Assembly: GCA_965242505.1 (NCBI GenBank)
Contig: OZ251449.1
Span: 2,976,001-3,040,000 of the forward strand
DNA: 64,000 bases
DNA from: UBA2966 sp965242505
GTDB taxonomy: Bacteria; Pseudomonadota; Alphaproteobacteria; UBA2966
Direction of reading: 5' to 3'
Shown: piece by piece, positions 52,944-62,401 of the stretch
Layout: every line of letters starts with the position of its first letter
Position numbering within the stretch: position 1 is the stretch's first letter
Notes under the pieces: model-generated
What the model was told of the DNA's origin: nothing
Seen by the model: only the letters and a program-made list of their open reading frames with translations
The model's database searches: none
Position numbers and translations under genes: made by a program

Positions 52944-53927
52944 TCAGCCCGGGTAGCAGCCGGCCTCGCGGGCGCGGCGGACCACGAGGGCGTGGACGAG
53001 GGCGATGGTCGGGGTCGGAACGCCCGTCAGGCGGCCGAGCTCCAAGACCGAACCCACCAGCGCGTCGATCTCCATGGGGCGGCCCTGGTCGAGATCCTGG
53101 AGCATGGACGTGCGGTGGGCGCCGACCTCCTCGGCGGCCTTGATGCGGGCGTCCACGTCCATCGGGAACTCGGCGCCGAGCGCCTCGCCGACGGCGCGGC
53201 CCTCCTCCATCATGGCCCGCAACAGGCCGCGGCAGCCGGGATCGGTCGCCAAGGTGTCCAGCGTCGCGTCGGTCAGGACGCTCACCGGGTTGAAGGACAG
53301 GTTGCCCCACAGCTTCATCCAGATTTCATTGCGTATCCTGGGCCGCACCGGCGACTTGAGGCCGGCCGCGATCATCGCCCTGCTCAGCGCGAGGGCGCGC
53401 TCGGACCGGCCGCCGTCGGGCTCGCCGAGCGGCATACGGTTGCCGTGGGTGTGCCTGACGACGCCGGGCGCCTGGAGTTCGGCGGAGGTCCAGACGACGC
53501 AGCCGACCACGCGCTCGGGGCCGATGTGCGCCCACTGGCGGCCGCCGGGGTCGACGCAGGCGATGCGGCGGCCCTCATAAGGACCCTCGAGCTTGTGGAA
53601 GTACCACCAGGGGATGCCGTTGACGATCGGCGCCACGACGGTGTCGGCGCCGAGGAGCGGCCTCATGCGTTCCGCGATCGGCGGTACGGAGTGGGCCTTG
53701 AGCGCGATCAGGACGTAGTCCTGGACGCCGGCTTCCGCCGGGTCGTCCGTGCAGCGCGGCCGCGCGACGAACTCGTCCCCGTCGTCGGTGATTACCGTCA
53801 GTCCGTCCCGTTTCATGGCGGCGAGGTGCGGGCCGCGCGCGATCAGCGTGACGTCCAGCCCCTCGCGGGACAGCAGGGCGCCGACGTGCCCCCCGATGGC
53901 GCCCGCCCCGAAGACGCAGACCCTCAT
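52944..53927 (-). CDS. 2-dehydropantoate 2-reductase family protein
   Basis: A 327-residue NADPH-dependent reductase of the PanE/ApbA fold. The N-terminal VCVFGAGAIGGHVGALLSREG binds the cofactor. ALKAHSVPP and VAPIVNGIPWWYFHKLEG are typical, and the C-terminal domain has NEIWMKLWGNLSFNPVSVLT with the catalytic Lys. This FHKLEG/GNLSFNP branch is widespread in proteobacteria alongside other substrate-specific 2-ketoacid reductases, so true pantothenate function is not certain. It overlaps the synthetase gene by four bases. Confidence 0.85.
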   Translation of the reverse strand: MRVCVFGAGAIGGHVGALLSREGLDVTLIARGPHLAAMKRDGLTVITDDGDEFVARPRCTDDPAEAGVQDYVLIALKAHSVPPIAERMRPLLGADTVVAPIVNGIPWWYFHKLEGPYEGRRIACVDPGGRQWAHIGPERVVGCVVWTSAELQAPGVVRHTHGNRMPLGEPDGGRSERALALSRAMIAAGLKSPVRPRIRNEIWMKLWGNLSFNPVSVLTDATLDTLATDPGCRGLLRAMMEEGRAVGEALGAEFPMDVDARIKAAEEVGAHRTSMLQDLDQGRPMEIDALVGSVLELGRLTGVPTPTIALVHALVVRRAREAGCYPG

Positions 53928-55483
53928 CGGGCGGCCGCGGCGGGCGCCGTCAGTCCGAGCCTCTCGGCGAGGCCGATGCGTCGCAACTTGCCCGTCGCCC
54001 CCTTGGGGATCTCGTCGACGACCACGACGGTCCGGGGAACCTTGAAGGGGGCGAGCCGTTCGGCCGCGAATTCGCGCAGTTCCCTCGCGGTCGGCGATCT
54101 GCCCTCGCGGAGCACGACGGCGGCCGCCACGTCCTCGCCCAGCCTGTCGTGCGCCACCGCGAAGGTGACGGCCTGGGCCACCGCGTCGTGGCCCATCAGG
54201 ACCTCGTCGACCTCGTATGGCGAGATCTTCTCGCCGCCGCGGTTGATGATCTCCTTCAGCCGGCCAGTGATCGTGAGATATCCGTCCTCGTCGAGGACGC
54301 CCTGGTCCCCGGTCCGGAACCAGCCGCCGACGAAGGCGCCGGCGTTCGCCTCCGGGTTGGCCTCGTAGCCGGCGGTGACGTTGGCGCCCCGGATGGCGAC
54401 CTCGCCCCGGACGCCCGCGGGCAGGGACGCGCCGGACTCGTCCAGGATGGCGATCTCGGGACCCGCAGGCAAGCCGACCGAACCGGGCTTGCGCCGCCCC
54501 GGCGGCAGGGGATTCGAGGCCATCTGGTGCGCCGCCTCGGTCATGCCGTAGGACTCGATGACGGGGACGCCGAAGACCTGCTCCAGCTCCGCCATGACCC
54601 GCGACGGCAGCGCGGCGCTGGACGAACGGACGAGGCGCAGCGTGGAACGGCCGACGATGTCGGGGTTGCGCCCGGCGCGCGCCAGGATCGCCTGATGCAT
54701 GGTGGGCACGGCCGTGTACCAGGTCGGCCGGACCTCGTCGAGCCAGGCGAAGAATCGAAGGGCGTCGAATCCCGGCGGACAGTGGACCGAGGCGCCCGCC
54801 GACAGGCTCGCGAGGACGGCGGCCATCAGCCCGTGGATATGGAACAGCGGCATGACGTTGAGGCAGCGGTCGGCCGGACTCAAGCGCAGCGTCGCGGCGA
54901 CGTTCGCGGCGGACGCGCACGCGTTGGCGTGGCTGAGCGGCACGATCTTGGGCCGCGACGTGGTGCCCGACGTGTGGAGCGCCAGCGCCGCGTCGTCGAC
55001 CTCCGCGTCGCCGTCGGTGGAGGCCGGGCCGACCTGGTCGCCGGTCAGGTCGAACACCCCCAGGGGCGAATCGGGACGGCCCTGGAGCCGCAGCACGCCC
55101 ACCCCGAGGCGATCCGCCGCCGCGACCGCGGGCGAGTCGTCGCCAGCGGCGGCGATCAGCGCCTTGGCGCCGAGATCGCGGAGGTAGAACTCGAACTCCT
55201 CGCCGCGAAAGGCCGGGTTCAGGGGCGCCGCCGTCACGCCGGCGGCCACCGACACGAAGGCGGTCGCCATGCCCGGACCGTTGGGGAGCGCGATGGCCAC
55301 TCGGTCGTTGCGGCCGATGCCGAAGCGCCGGAGCGTCGCGACGGTGTTCGTCACCTGCTGCCGCAGATCATCGAAACCGAGGCCACGCGCGCCGGGGGCG
55401 CCGATCGCCGTATCGGTCCCGGCGCCGCGCGAGAGAAGGTTCAGGATCGTGTCCGGCATCGGCCCCCCGCGCTCCAGTCGCAT
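53924..55483 (-). CDS. AMP-dependent acyl-CoA synthetase, oxalyl-CoA-synthetase-like
   Basis: A 519-residue ANL-superfamily ligase. The P-loop motif is LHTSGTTSRPKIVPLSHAN. Other landmarks are LPLFHIHGLMAAVLA-type text (here MPLFHIHGL), TWYTAVPTMHQAIL, ESYGMTEAAHQMASNPLPPG, TGRLKEIINRGGEKISPYEV, and the catalytic Lys in KGATGKLRR. The TSRPK variant and the TAVPTMHQ and TEAAHQMASNPLP blocks resemble oxalate-CoA ligases (plant AAE3, yeast Pcs60). The substrate stays provisional. Either ATG at 55483 or 55459 could start it. It is translationally coupled to the downstream reductase. Confidence 0.82.
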   Translation of the reverse strand: MRLERGGPMPDTILNLLSRGAGTDTAIGAPGARGLGFDDLRQQVTNTVATLRRFGIGRNDRVAIALPNGPGMATAFVSVAAGVTAAPLNPAFRGEEFEFYLRDLGAKALIAAAGDDSPAVAAADRLGVGVLRLQGRPDSPLGVFDLTGDQVGPASTDGDAEVDDAALALHTSGTTSRPKIVPLSHANACASAANVAATLRLSPADRCLNVMPLFHIHGLMAAVLASLSAGASVHCPPGFDALRFFAWLDEVRPTWYTAVPTMHQAILARAGRNPDIVGRSTLRLVRSSSAALPSRVMAELEQVFGVPVIESYGMTEAAHQMASNPLPPGRRKPGSVGLPAGPEIAILDESGASLPAGVRGEVAIRGANVTAGYEANPEANAGAFVGGWFRTGDQGVLDEDGYLTITGRLKEIINRGGEKISPYEVDEVLMGHDAVAQAVTFAVAHDRLGEDVAAAVVLREGRSPTARELREFAAERLAPFKVPRTVVVVDEIPKGATGKLRRIGLAERLGLTAPAAAAR

Positions 55484-55527
55484 CCCCGGCGGACAGGCTC
55501 ACGTTACGACAGCAGGCTGGAGAAACG

Positions 55528-56343
55528 CTACGATTCCGTTAGCTTCCTCAGCTCCCCAACGACCGAGAGATAGTCTTTGATCATCTTGTCAATCGTCTTG
55601 TCATCCTCGCCGATGCACTGAAACAGTGCGCGAAACAGTGCGCGTTCGGTCTCGGTCAGGCACGCGAAGTTCTTGTGCAGAAAGATCCGCAGGTCGAGGG
55701 CGCGAAACAGTGCGTGTTCGGTCTCGGTCAGGGGCCTTGGGCTGGCTAATTTCACGAAGTACGGGTCAACGAGATCGGCGCGCAGGTCATCGTAGTACGA
55801 TGGTACAGTTCTCTCTTTTGAATTCGGACAATGGCACACGACCGATGTCGTCTGCCTGTTGTCCGGCTCATCTCCTTTTCCCCCGTCTTTGTTGAGGTTT
55901 CGCAGCTCCGACTTGTAGAATTTGTTGAGATTCTGCGACTCCGAGTCTCTTTCCGGAAGCTTGAGCGGTTTTGGACTACGGCACACGATGGCGTGATGCG
56001 TTTCCGTCGGCCTCGAATGGACAATTACATGACCGGGGATCGGCTGCTCGATTCCTTCATCATCAAGGTATGACTGCCATATGAGGCCGCCTTCCTCAGC
56101 CTTCTTTTTGGGACGGCTCGGCATTCTGGAAAACAGGACCTTCGGCTTCTTCCCCTTGCCGACGAGATGCTTCCGAATCGCTTCGCCTCTGGACTCGCCG
56201 ACTCCCCACCAGAAGACGTTCTTGAATTCCCCTTTGCCGCTCCGTCGTTCAAGCTCCTTGCGGCAAACGATGTTTTCGAGCGGCTCGCCGGCGTCGGTGC
56301 TCATCTTGGTCCAGACGAACTTTGGAGGAATCTGTCCCGCCAT
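55528..56343 (-). CDS. Hypothetical accessory protein with internal duplication
   Basis: A 271-residue protein I cannot name. The first part reads FVWTKMSTDAGEPLENIVCR, then ELERRSGKGEFKNVFWWGVG and KPKVLFSRMPSRPKK, a pattern I associate with sporadic proteins of unknown function in accessory regions. The last 60 residues contain the repeated phrase LTETEHALFRAL / LTETERALFRAL separated by 20 residues. Codon use and base composition are poorer in G/C than in both neighbours, which suggests transfer. No signal peptide or membrane helix is present. The start at MAGQIPPK follows GGGAGAAACG. Confidence 0.6.
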   Translation of the reverse strand: MAGQIPPKFVWTKMSTDAGEPLENIVCRKELERRSGKGEFKNVFWWGVGESRGEAIRKHLVGKGKKPKVLFSRMPSRPKKKAEEGGLIWQSYLDDEGIEQPIPGHVIVHSRPTETHHAIVCRSPKPLKLPERDSESQNLNKFYKSELRNLNKDGGKGDEPDNRQTTSVVCHCPNSKERTVPSYYDDLRADLVDPYFVKLASPRPLTETEHALFRALDLRIFLHKNFACLTETERALFRALFQCIGEDDKTIDKMIKDYLSVVGELRKLTES

Positions 56344-56431
56344 GATCGTTTCTCCCAGCGCGCCGCCGCCCACGTGGGTCGGCCACCGCGCCGGATTCGA
56401 CCATTGCCTGGCTGGACCGTCAAGCGGCTGT

Positions 56432-56683
56432 CCCGCATTTCTCATGCTGGTGGAGGACCGAAGATTGCGCGGCGTTGCGGGATCGCGATCCACCCCCCTC
56501 CCGACCTCCCCCCTGTTCAGGGGGGGAGGAGCATGAATGGCAACCTCCATCCTCTTTATTTTCCCTCCCCCTTGCAGGGGGAGGGTCGGGGTGGGGTCGC
56601 GTCGGGGGAGGAGTTATGAGCGGACCCTGCGGCCCCCCCGTCGCCGGATGAGACTTGCGGACAAGCGGAACGAGAAATGCGGG
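56432..56683 (-). repeat. Palindromic intergenic element, copy 13 (full length, perfect 12-bp ends)
   Basis: This is the best-preserved copy and fills half of the 480-base gap before the LLM oxidoreductase. It begins CCCGCATTTCTC and ends GAGAAATGCGGG, exact inverted repeats. Inside are the second module (CCTCCCCCCTGTTCAGGGGG) and the first (CCCTCCCCCTTGCAGGGGGA) in inverted order. The right end is followed by CTA, as at petC and trmJ. The rest of the gap (56344-56431 and 56684-56823) shows no gene. Confidence 0.82.
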
Positions 56684-56823
56684 CTATCCGCGCCGACGGG
56701 CGAGCCGCCCTTGGCCTGCCCGCCGCCGGTATGAGAGAGTAGAATTCGGGTCGGCGCGGTGGCGCGCATGGCCGGGGTCGCGGGACGGCTCGGGAAGGAT
56801 ACTTGGAGGAGGATACCGGGCGG

Positions 56824-57813
56824 ATGAGATACGGACTGAGAATCCCGAGCTACGCGCTCGGACCGAAGACGGCGACGCTCCAGGAAATGGGAGCCTACCT
56901 CCGCAAGGCGGAGGACCTCGGTTTCGAGGCGGCGTTCAGCATCGACCACCTGCTGCTCACGCCGCCCGCCTACGCCTGCACCTGGCTGGAACCCCTGTCG
57001 ATGCTCTCGGCGCTGTCGGGCGTGACCCGCACCATCCGGCTCGGCACGCTCGTGCTCGTCCTGCCGATCCGCAACCCCGCGTATTTCGCCAAGGAGTGGG
57101 CGACCCTGGACCTGTTGTCGGGCGGACGCTCGATCCTCGGGATCGGCGTCGGCTGGCACGAGAAGGAGTTCGAGCTCATGGGCGTGCCCCACAACGAGCG
57201 CGGGCGGCGCATGAACGAGATGCTGGAGCTGCTCATGGCGCTGTGGACGGAGGACAACGTCACCTACGAGGGCCGGTACTACCAGGTGCGAGACCTCACC
57301 ATCGACCCGAAGCCGGCGCAGCAACCGCATCCGCCCATCTGGATGGGCGGCGGCAGCATGACCTTCGAGAAGAAGTACGGTCAGAAGGTCGCCAACATCG
57401 AGCCCGTGCTGAGACGGATCGCCAAGTACGCCAGGACGTGGGTGCCGCACGCGCCAGCCAGCCTCGACATGATCAACCACGACTGGGAGAAGATCCAGGC
57501 CTTCATGAGCGGCTTCGGGCGGGACCCGGGCGACATGTCCACGGTCTACAACAACTGGATCCACGTGCTGAAACCCGGCGAGAATCCCGAGAACGCGGTC
57601 GAGCATTTCTCCGTCTATTCGGGCATGGACCTGCCCTATTGGCGGGAATACTACCTGTGCGGGGAAGCCGAGGAGGTGGCGGAGAAGATCGCCGGGCGCG
57701 TGAAGGCGCTGGGCGGCTGCGAATGGATCGCGCTCAACCCGGTCACCTGGCGGGAAGAGCAGCTCGAGATCATCGCCGGCGAGGTGCTGCCGCTGGTGGA
57801 AAAGGAGGTCTGA
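56824..57813 (+). CDS. LLM-class (luciferase-like) flavin oxidoreductase
   Basis: A 329-residue TIM-barrel oxidoreductase of the bacterial luciferase superfamily. Visible blocks are YLRKAEDLGFEAAFSIDHLL, LGTLVLVLPIRNPAYFAKEW, TLDLLSGGRSILGIGVGWHE-type text, and the cofactor-phosphate region PIWMGGGSM. It may use FMN or F420; alphaproteobacterial members are often FMN-dependent. The substrate is unknown. An in-frame TTG 21 bases upstream exists, but GGAGGA before the ATG favours 56824. It is followed by a 232-bp gap that holds the M23 promoter. Confidence 0.85.
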   Translation: MRYGLRIPSYALGPKTATLQEMGAYLRKAEDLGFEAAFSIDHLLLTPPAYACTWLEPLSMLSALSGVTRTIRLGTLVLVLPIRNPAYFAKEWATLDLLSGGRSILGIGVGWHEKEFELMGVPHNERGRRMNEMLELLMALWTEDNVTYEGRYYQVRDLTIDPKPAQQPHPPIWMGGGSMTFEKKYGQKVANIEPVLRRIAKYARTWVPHAPASLDMINHDWEKIQAFMSGFGRDPGDMSTVYNNWIHVLKPGENPENAVEHFSVYSGMDLPYWREYYLCGEAEEVAEKIAGRVKALGGCEWIALNPVTWREEQLEIIAGEVLPLVEKEV

Positions 57814-57956
57814 ACCCTCCGCGGCGCCCCCGGACGGGAGACCGGGAAGGCGGGGAACCGCGGCCGGCCGGGACGTCGACGAAACGCGCTTCGGAAGGCG
57901 ACGAAGCCCGATCGGGAAGAACGATCTTCATTATGTTGATTTCAAATGAAATTTCC

Positions 57957-57986
57957 TTGACAAGGGAATCCGGATTCGTTTACGCT
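57957..57986 (+). promoter_or_regulatory. Candidate sigma-70 promoter for the M23 peptidase
   Basis: A perfect TTGACA and a TACGCT box are separated by 18 bases, about 60 bases before the ATG. The preceding 30 bases are AT-rich for this genome (ATTATGTTGATTTCAAATGA), which could serve as an upstream element. Confidence 0.5.
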
Positions 57987-58045
57987 CGGGCGGTTTCCAT
58001 TTCCTGGAAACGCGCGAGGAATCGATACCGGGAGAAGCCCGTCGC

Positions 58046-59527
58046 ATGGCCGGAACGCACCGAGGTTACCGATTCAGGCGTAGCGGTCGACGCGTCGGCG
58101 GCTCCGGAGGAGGAAGATTCACCGTCTACGGCATAATCTTCGGCCTCGGCGTCCTCATGGCGGCGGCGGTCGCGCTGGACTTGCCGGCCCTCGGCGGCGC
58201 GACCGACCATCCCCGGAACCTCGCCGCCGTTCCCGACTCCCATGTGGACTCGTCGCCGGGCTCCGCCGCTCCGCCCGAGGGCGAGAGCGAGAGCGCCGTT
58301 CCGGTCGAATCGATCGAACCGGAAGCGGCCGACGCGCCGTCGGCCGTGTCCCTAGGGAGCCTCGAACGCGGCCTCGAACCCGATTTCGAGGAGCGGCGCG
58401 TCACCGTGCGCCGCGGCGACACGTTGATGAAGGCGCTGCGGCGGGTCGGCGCCGAACGCGGCGAGGCTCATGCCTCGATCACGGCGATAGGAACGGTTTT
58501 CAACCCTCGCCGCCTCAAGATCGGACAGAAGCTGACGGCGTCGTTCCGCCGTCCCGCGTCCGCGGACGGAACGTCGGGAAAGACCGGGGAGCTCGTATCG
58601 GTGACGGTGGAGCTCGACTCCGAACGCAGCGTGACCGCGAGCCGAACGAAGAACGGGTTCGACGTCCGGGAGACCGTTCGGCCTCTCGACTCCACCCTCG
58701 TCCGAGGCGCCGGCCGGATCGACGACAGCCTGTTCGTTTCCGCCCGCCGCGCGGGCGTTCCCGCCCGGATCATCATGGACGTCATCCACAGGTTCAGTTG
58801 GGACGTCGACTTTCAACGCGAGATCCGGCGCGGCGACCACTTCGAGATCCTCTTCGAGAGGTTCTGGGACGATGACGGCCGGCCGGTGAAGGACGGCGAC
58901 ATCCTGTTCGCGTCCCTGTCCCTGAGCGGAGTAGACCTCCGGCTCTACCGCTTCGCCGACGGCGGCGGCGTCGATTACTACGACCCCAAGGGACGGAGCG
59001 CCCGTAAGGCGCTGATGAAGACTCCCGTGGACGGCGCGCGGCTGTCGTCCCGCTACGGCAAGCGGCGCCACCCGATCCTCGGCTACACCACGATGCATCG
59101 TGGGGTCGATTTCGCGGCGCCCAGAGGGACCCCGGTCATGGCCGCGGGCGACGGCGTCGTCGAACGCGCCAGCCGCTACGGCGCCTACGGCCACTACGTC
59201 CGCATTCGCCACAACGGCGCCTACAAGACCGTCTACGCCCACCTGAAGAGCTACGCCAAGGGCGTGAGATCGGGGAAACGGGTCCGGCAAGGACAAACCA
59301 TCGGCTACGTGGGTTCGACTGGACGATCGACCGGGCCGCACCTGCACTACGAAGTGCATCGGAACGGCAAGCAGATAAACCCGCTGCGCCTGAAGCTGCC
59401 CACGGGCAAGAAGCTGAAGGGACGCGATCTGGCCCGGTTCCTCGACCACAAGGCCGAAATCGACGTCGCGCTCGACGAAACGCCGGCGCTGTCCCGCCTC
59501 GCGCAGGCCGGCGTCGGGGAGGAATAA
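58046..59527 (+). CDS. M23 family metallopeptidase with LysM-like domain
   Basis: A 493-residue envelope peptidase. The basic N-terminus and a single membrane helix (about 30-52, GIIFGLGVLMAAAVALDLPA) anchor it in the inner membrane. A Ser/Glu-rich linker follows. The OapA/LysM-like segment is about 115-175 (VTVRRGDTLMKALRRVG and KIGQKLTASF). The LytM/M23 domain is at about 345-455: HRGVDFAAPRGTPVMAAGDG, VYAHLKSYAKG and HLHYEVHRNGK, which contain the zinc ligands His, Asp and His. With an intact site it should cut peptidoglycan cross-bridges, unlike EnvC-type regulators. A candidate promoter lies upstream. Confidence 0.9.
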   Translation: MAGTHRGYRFRRSGRRVGGSGGGRFTVYGIIFGLGVLMAAAVALDLPALGGATDHPRNLAAVPDSHVDSSPGSAAPPEGESESAVPVESIEPEAADAPSAVSLGSLERGLEPDFEERRVTVRRGDTLMKALRRVGAERGEAHASITAIGTVFNPRRLKIGQKLTASFRRPASADGTSGKTGELVSVTVELDSERSVTASRTKNGFDVRETVRPLDSTLVRGAGRIDDSLFVSARRAGVPARIIMDVIHRFSWDVDFQREIRRGDHFEILFERFWDDDGRPVKDGDILFASLSLSGVDLRLYRFADGGGVDYYDPKGRSARKALMKTPVDGARLSSRYGKRRHPILGYTTMHRGVDFAAPRGTPVMAAGDGVVERASRYGAYGHYVRIRHNGAYKTVYAHLKSYAKGVRSGKRVRQGQTIGYVGSTGRSTGPHLHYEVHRNGKQINPLRLKLPTGKKLKGRDLARFLDHKAEIDVALDETPALSRLAQAGVGEE

Positions 59528-59534
59528 CCCCTCC

Positions 59535-59750
59535 CCCTTTCTCGTACTGCTCGTCCGCAAGCTCCATCCGGCGACAGGGGGGCCGCAGGGTCCGTTCGCG
59601 CTCCTCTCCCCTGGCGTGACCCCCACCCCGACCCTCCCCCTGCAAGGGAGAGGGAGAAGAGGGGGGACGGAGAGAGCCATCCACACTCCTCCCCCCTGAC
59701 AGGGGGGAGGTCGGGAGGGGGGTGGATCGCGGTCCTGCAACGCCCGACCG
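59535..59750 (+). repeat. Palindromic intergenic element, copy 14
   Basis: Between the M23 gene and clpB. The left end CCCTTTCTCGTACTGCTCGT and the following CAAGCTCCATCCGG are the mirror image of the right end of copy 2, so the terminal repeat is degenerate but recognisable. Both core modules are intact. The right terminal repeat is missing. Confidence 0.75.
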
Positions 59751-59758
59751 ACCCGGCC

Positions 59759-62347
59759 TTACGCCGCCCTCACCAGCTCGCCGTTCACGTTCAGGCCGCC
59801 GTCCCCGGCGGCGACCTCGACGGTCTCGCCTTCGCCGATCTCCCCCTCCAGGATCATGCCGGCGAGAACGTTCTGCAACTGCCGCTGGATGACGCGCTTG
59901 AGGGGCCGAGCGCCGTAGACCGGATCGTAGCCCGCGTCGGCCAGCCAGGCGCGGGCGGACTCCGAGATCTCGAGCGCGATGTCACGGTCCGCGAGCAGCG
60001 ACCGCAGGGCGCGCAGCTGAATGTCCACGATGCCCTTCATGTCGGCGCGGCCGAGACGGCGGAACAGGATGATCTCGTCGAGACGGTTGAGGAATTCGGG
60101 CCGGAACGCCGCCCGGACGACGTCCATCACCCGACCTCGCGCCGACCCCGTGTCCTCTCCGTCCGCCAGAGCCGCCAGTTGGTTGGACCCGAGGTTCGAG
60201 GTCAGGATGATCAACGTGTTCCGGAAATCGACCGTGCGGCCATGGCCGTCCGTCAGGCGTCCGTCGTCGAGCGCCTGGAGCAGCACGTTGAACACGTCGG
60301 GATGCGCCTTCTCGATCTCGTCGAACAGAATCACCCGATAGGGGCGGCGGCGAACCGCCTCGGTCAGGGCGCCGCCTTCCTCGTACCCGACGTAGCCGGG
60401 CGGCGCCCCGACAAGGCGCGCGACGGCGTGCTTCTCCATGTACTCGGACATGTCGATGCGGACCATGGCCCGCTCGTCGTCGAACAGGCGCTCGGCCAGC
60501 GACTTCGCGAGCTCGGTCTTGCCGACGCCGGTCGGACCCAGAAACAGGAAGGAGCCGATCGGCCGGTCGGAATCCTGAAGACCCGCCCGGGCGCGGCGCA
60601 CGGCGTTCGCCACGGCGCCGACGGCCTCCTCCTGGCCGACGACGCGCCGGGCCAATTCGGATTCCAGCCCGACGAGCTTCGCCCGTTCGCCTTCTAGCAG
60701 CTTGTCGACCGGCACCCCGGTCCAGCGCGCGACGACGTTCGCGACGTCCTCGGCGGCGACCTCCTCGCGCATGAACTGCTGTTCGTCTTCCTCTCCGGCG
60801 CCGGCCAGGCTCTTCTCGAGCTCCGGAATGACGCCGTAGGCCAGTTCCCCGGCCCGCGCGAGATCGCCGTCCCGCTGGGCGCGCTCCAATTCGCCGCGGG
60901 CGGCGTCGAGATCTTCCTTGACCTTGCGCGCCTCCGCCAGCTTGTCCTTCTGAGCCTGCCATTTCGCGGTCAGCGTGGCGGCGGACTGCTCGAGCTCGGC
61001 GAGCTCCTTCTCGAGTCGTTCGAGCCGCTCGCGGGACGCCGGGTCATCCTCTTTCCCGAGCGCCTCGCGCTCGATCTTGAGCTGGACGATGCGGCGGTCG
61101 AGTTCGTCGATCTCCTCGGGTTTGGAGTCCACCTCCATGCGCCGCCGGCTGGTGGCTTCGTCGACGAGATCGATGGCCTTGTCGGGCAGGAACCGATCCG
61201 CGATGTAGCGGTTCGACAGGGTCGCGGCGGCGACGATCGCGCCGTCGGCGATGCGGACGCCGTGGTGGAGCTCGTACTTCTCCTTCAGTCCGCGCAAGAT
61301 GGAGATGGAATCCTCGACGGTCGGCTCGGTGACGAACACGGCCTGGAAACGGCGGGCGAGCGCGCCGTCCTTCTCGACGCGCCGGCGGTATTCGTCGAGC
61401 GTGGTGGCGCCGACGCAGTGCAGCTCGCCGCGCGCCAGGGCCGGCTTCAGCAGGTTGGACGCGTCCATCGCGCCTTCGGCCGCGCCGGCGCCGACCAGGG
61501 TGTGCATCTCGTCGATGAACAGGATGACGTCGCCGTCCGCCTGAATCTCCGAGAGCACGGCCTTCAGGCGTTCCTCGAACTCGCCCCGGAACTTGGCGCC
61601 CGCGATCAGGGCGCCGAGATCGAGGGCCATCAAGCGTTTGCCCCGGAGCGATTCCGGAACGTCGCGGTTGACGATCCGTTGCGCCAACCCCTCGACGATG
61701 GCCGTCTTGCCGACGCCGGGCTCCCCGATCAGGACGGGGTTGTTCTTCGTCCGCCGCGACAACACCTGGATCGTCCGCCGGATTTCCTCGTCGCGACCGA
61801 TGACCGGATCGAGCTTTCCCTCGGTCGCATCGTCCGTGAGATCGCGGGCGAATTTCCCCAGGGCCTCGAACGTATCCTCGGCGGTCGCGGTATCGGCGGA
61901 GCGCCCCTTCCGCATGTCCGAGACGGCGGCCTCGAGCGCCTGGGGCGTCACGCCGGCGCGGCGCAGGATGTCGCCGGCCCCGGTTCCCGACGCCATCGCG
62001 AGCGCCAGAAGCAGGCGTTCGACGGCGACGTAGGCGTCGCCCGCCTTCGCCGCCAGCTCCTTCGCCGATTCGAACAGGCGCGCGCTCTCGGGCGCGAGGT
62101 ACACCTGACCGGCCCCGGACCCCTCGACTTTCGCAAACCTGGCCAAGGCCGTCTCGACGCCGTTCCGGGCCTTCCCGGCGTCGCCGCCCGCGCGTCCGAT
62201 GAGGTTGGCGCACAGGCCCTCCTCGTCGTCGAGCAGCGTCTTCAGGAGATGCTCGGGCATGAAACGCTGATGACCGGAGCGAAGCGCCAGATCCTGCGCG
62301 GACTGGATGAACCCTTTGGACCGCTCCGTATAGGTCTCGAAATTCAT
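59759..62347 (-). CDS. clpB: ATP-dependent disaggregase ClpB
   Basis: An 862-residue Hsp100 chaperone that dissolves protein aggregates with DnaK. The N-domain covers 1-145. NBD1 has Walker A GEPGVGKT and Walker B LFIDEMHTL. The coiled-coil middle domain, diagnostic for ClpB, lies at about 410-520 (IEREALGKEDD..., LEKELAELEQSA). NBD2 has GPTGVGKT and VILFDEIEKAHPDVF. No ClpP-binding IGF loop is seen, consistent with ClpB. The start MNFETYTERSKGF is canonical; a longer frame to 62404 is rejected. Confidence 0.97.
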   Translation of the reverse strand: MNFETYTERSKGFIQSAQDLALRSGHQRFMPEHLLKTLLDDEEGLCANLIGRAGGDAGKARNGVETALARFAKVEGSGAGQVYLAPESARLFESAKELAAKAGDAYVAVERLLLALAMASGTGAGDILRRAGVTPQALEAAVSDMRKGRSADTATAEDTFEALGKFARDLTDDATEGKLDPVIGRDEEIRRTIQVLSRRTKNNPVLIGEPGVGKTAIVEGLAQRIVNRDVPESLRGKRLMALDLGALIAGAKFRGEFEERLKAVLSEIQADGDVILFIDEMHTLVGAGAAEGAMDASNLLKPALARGELHCVGATTLDEYRRRVEKDGALARRFQAVFVTEPTVEDSISILRGLKEKYELHHGVRIADGAIVAAATLSNRYIADRFLPDKAIDLVDEATSRRRMEVDSKPEEIDELDRRIVQLKIEREALGKEDDPASRERLERLEKELAELEQSAATLTAKWQAQKDKLAEARKVKEDLDAARGELERAQRDGDLARAGELAYGVIPELEKSLAGAGEEDEQQFMREEVAAEDVANVVARWTGVPVDKLLEGERAKLVGLESELARRVVGQEEAVGAVANAVRRARAGLQDSDRPIGSFLFLGPTGVGKTELAKSLAERLFDDERAMVRIDMSEYMEKHAVARLVGAPPGYVGYEEGGALTEAVRRRPYRVILFDEIEKAHPDVFNVLLQALDDGRLTDGHGRTVDFRNTLIILTSNLGSNQLAALADGEDTGSARGRVMDVVRAAFRPEFLNRLDEIILFRRLGRADMKGIVDIQLRALRSLLADRDIALEISESARAWLADAGYDPVYGARPLKRVIQRQLQNVLAGMILEGEIGEGETVEVAAGDGGLNVNGELVRAA

Positions 62348-62401
62348 GACGATACCCCGCCATTGCCAGGCCGGGCCTCGCCGCCCGCGCCACCGCTGTC
62401 C

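Noticed and set aside
55621..55735. Direct repeat around GCGAAACAGTGCG as a small tandem array or CRISPR
   Set aside because: Only two to three copies exist and they lie in frame inside a coding sequence, where they encode the repeated LTETE(H/R)ALFRAL phrase.
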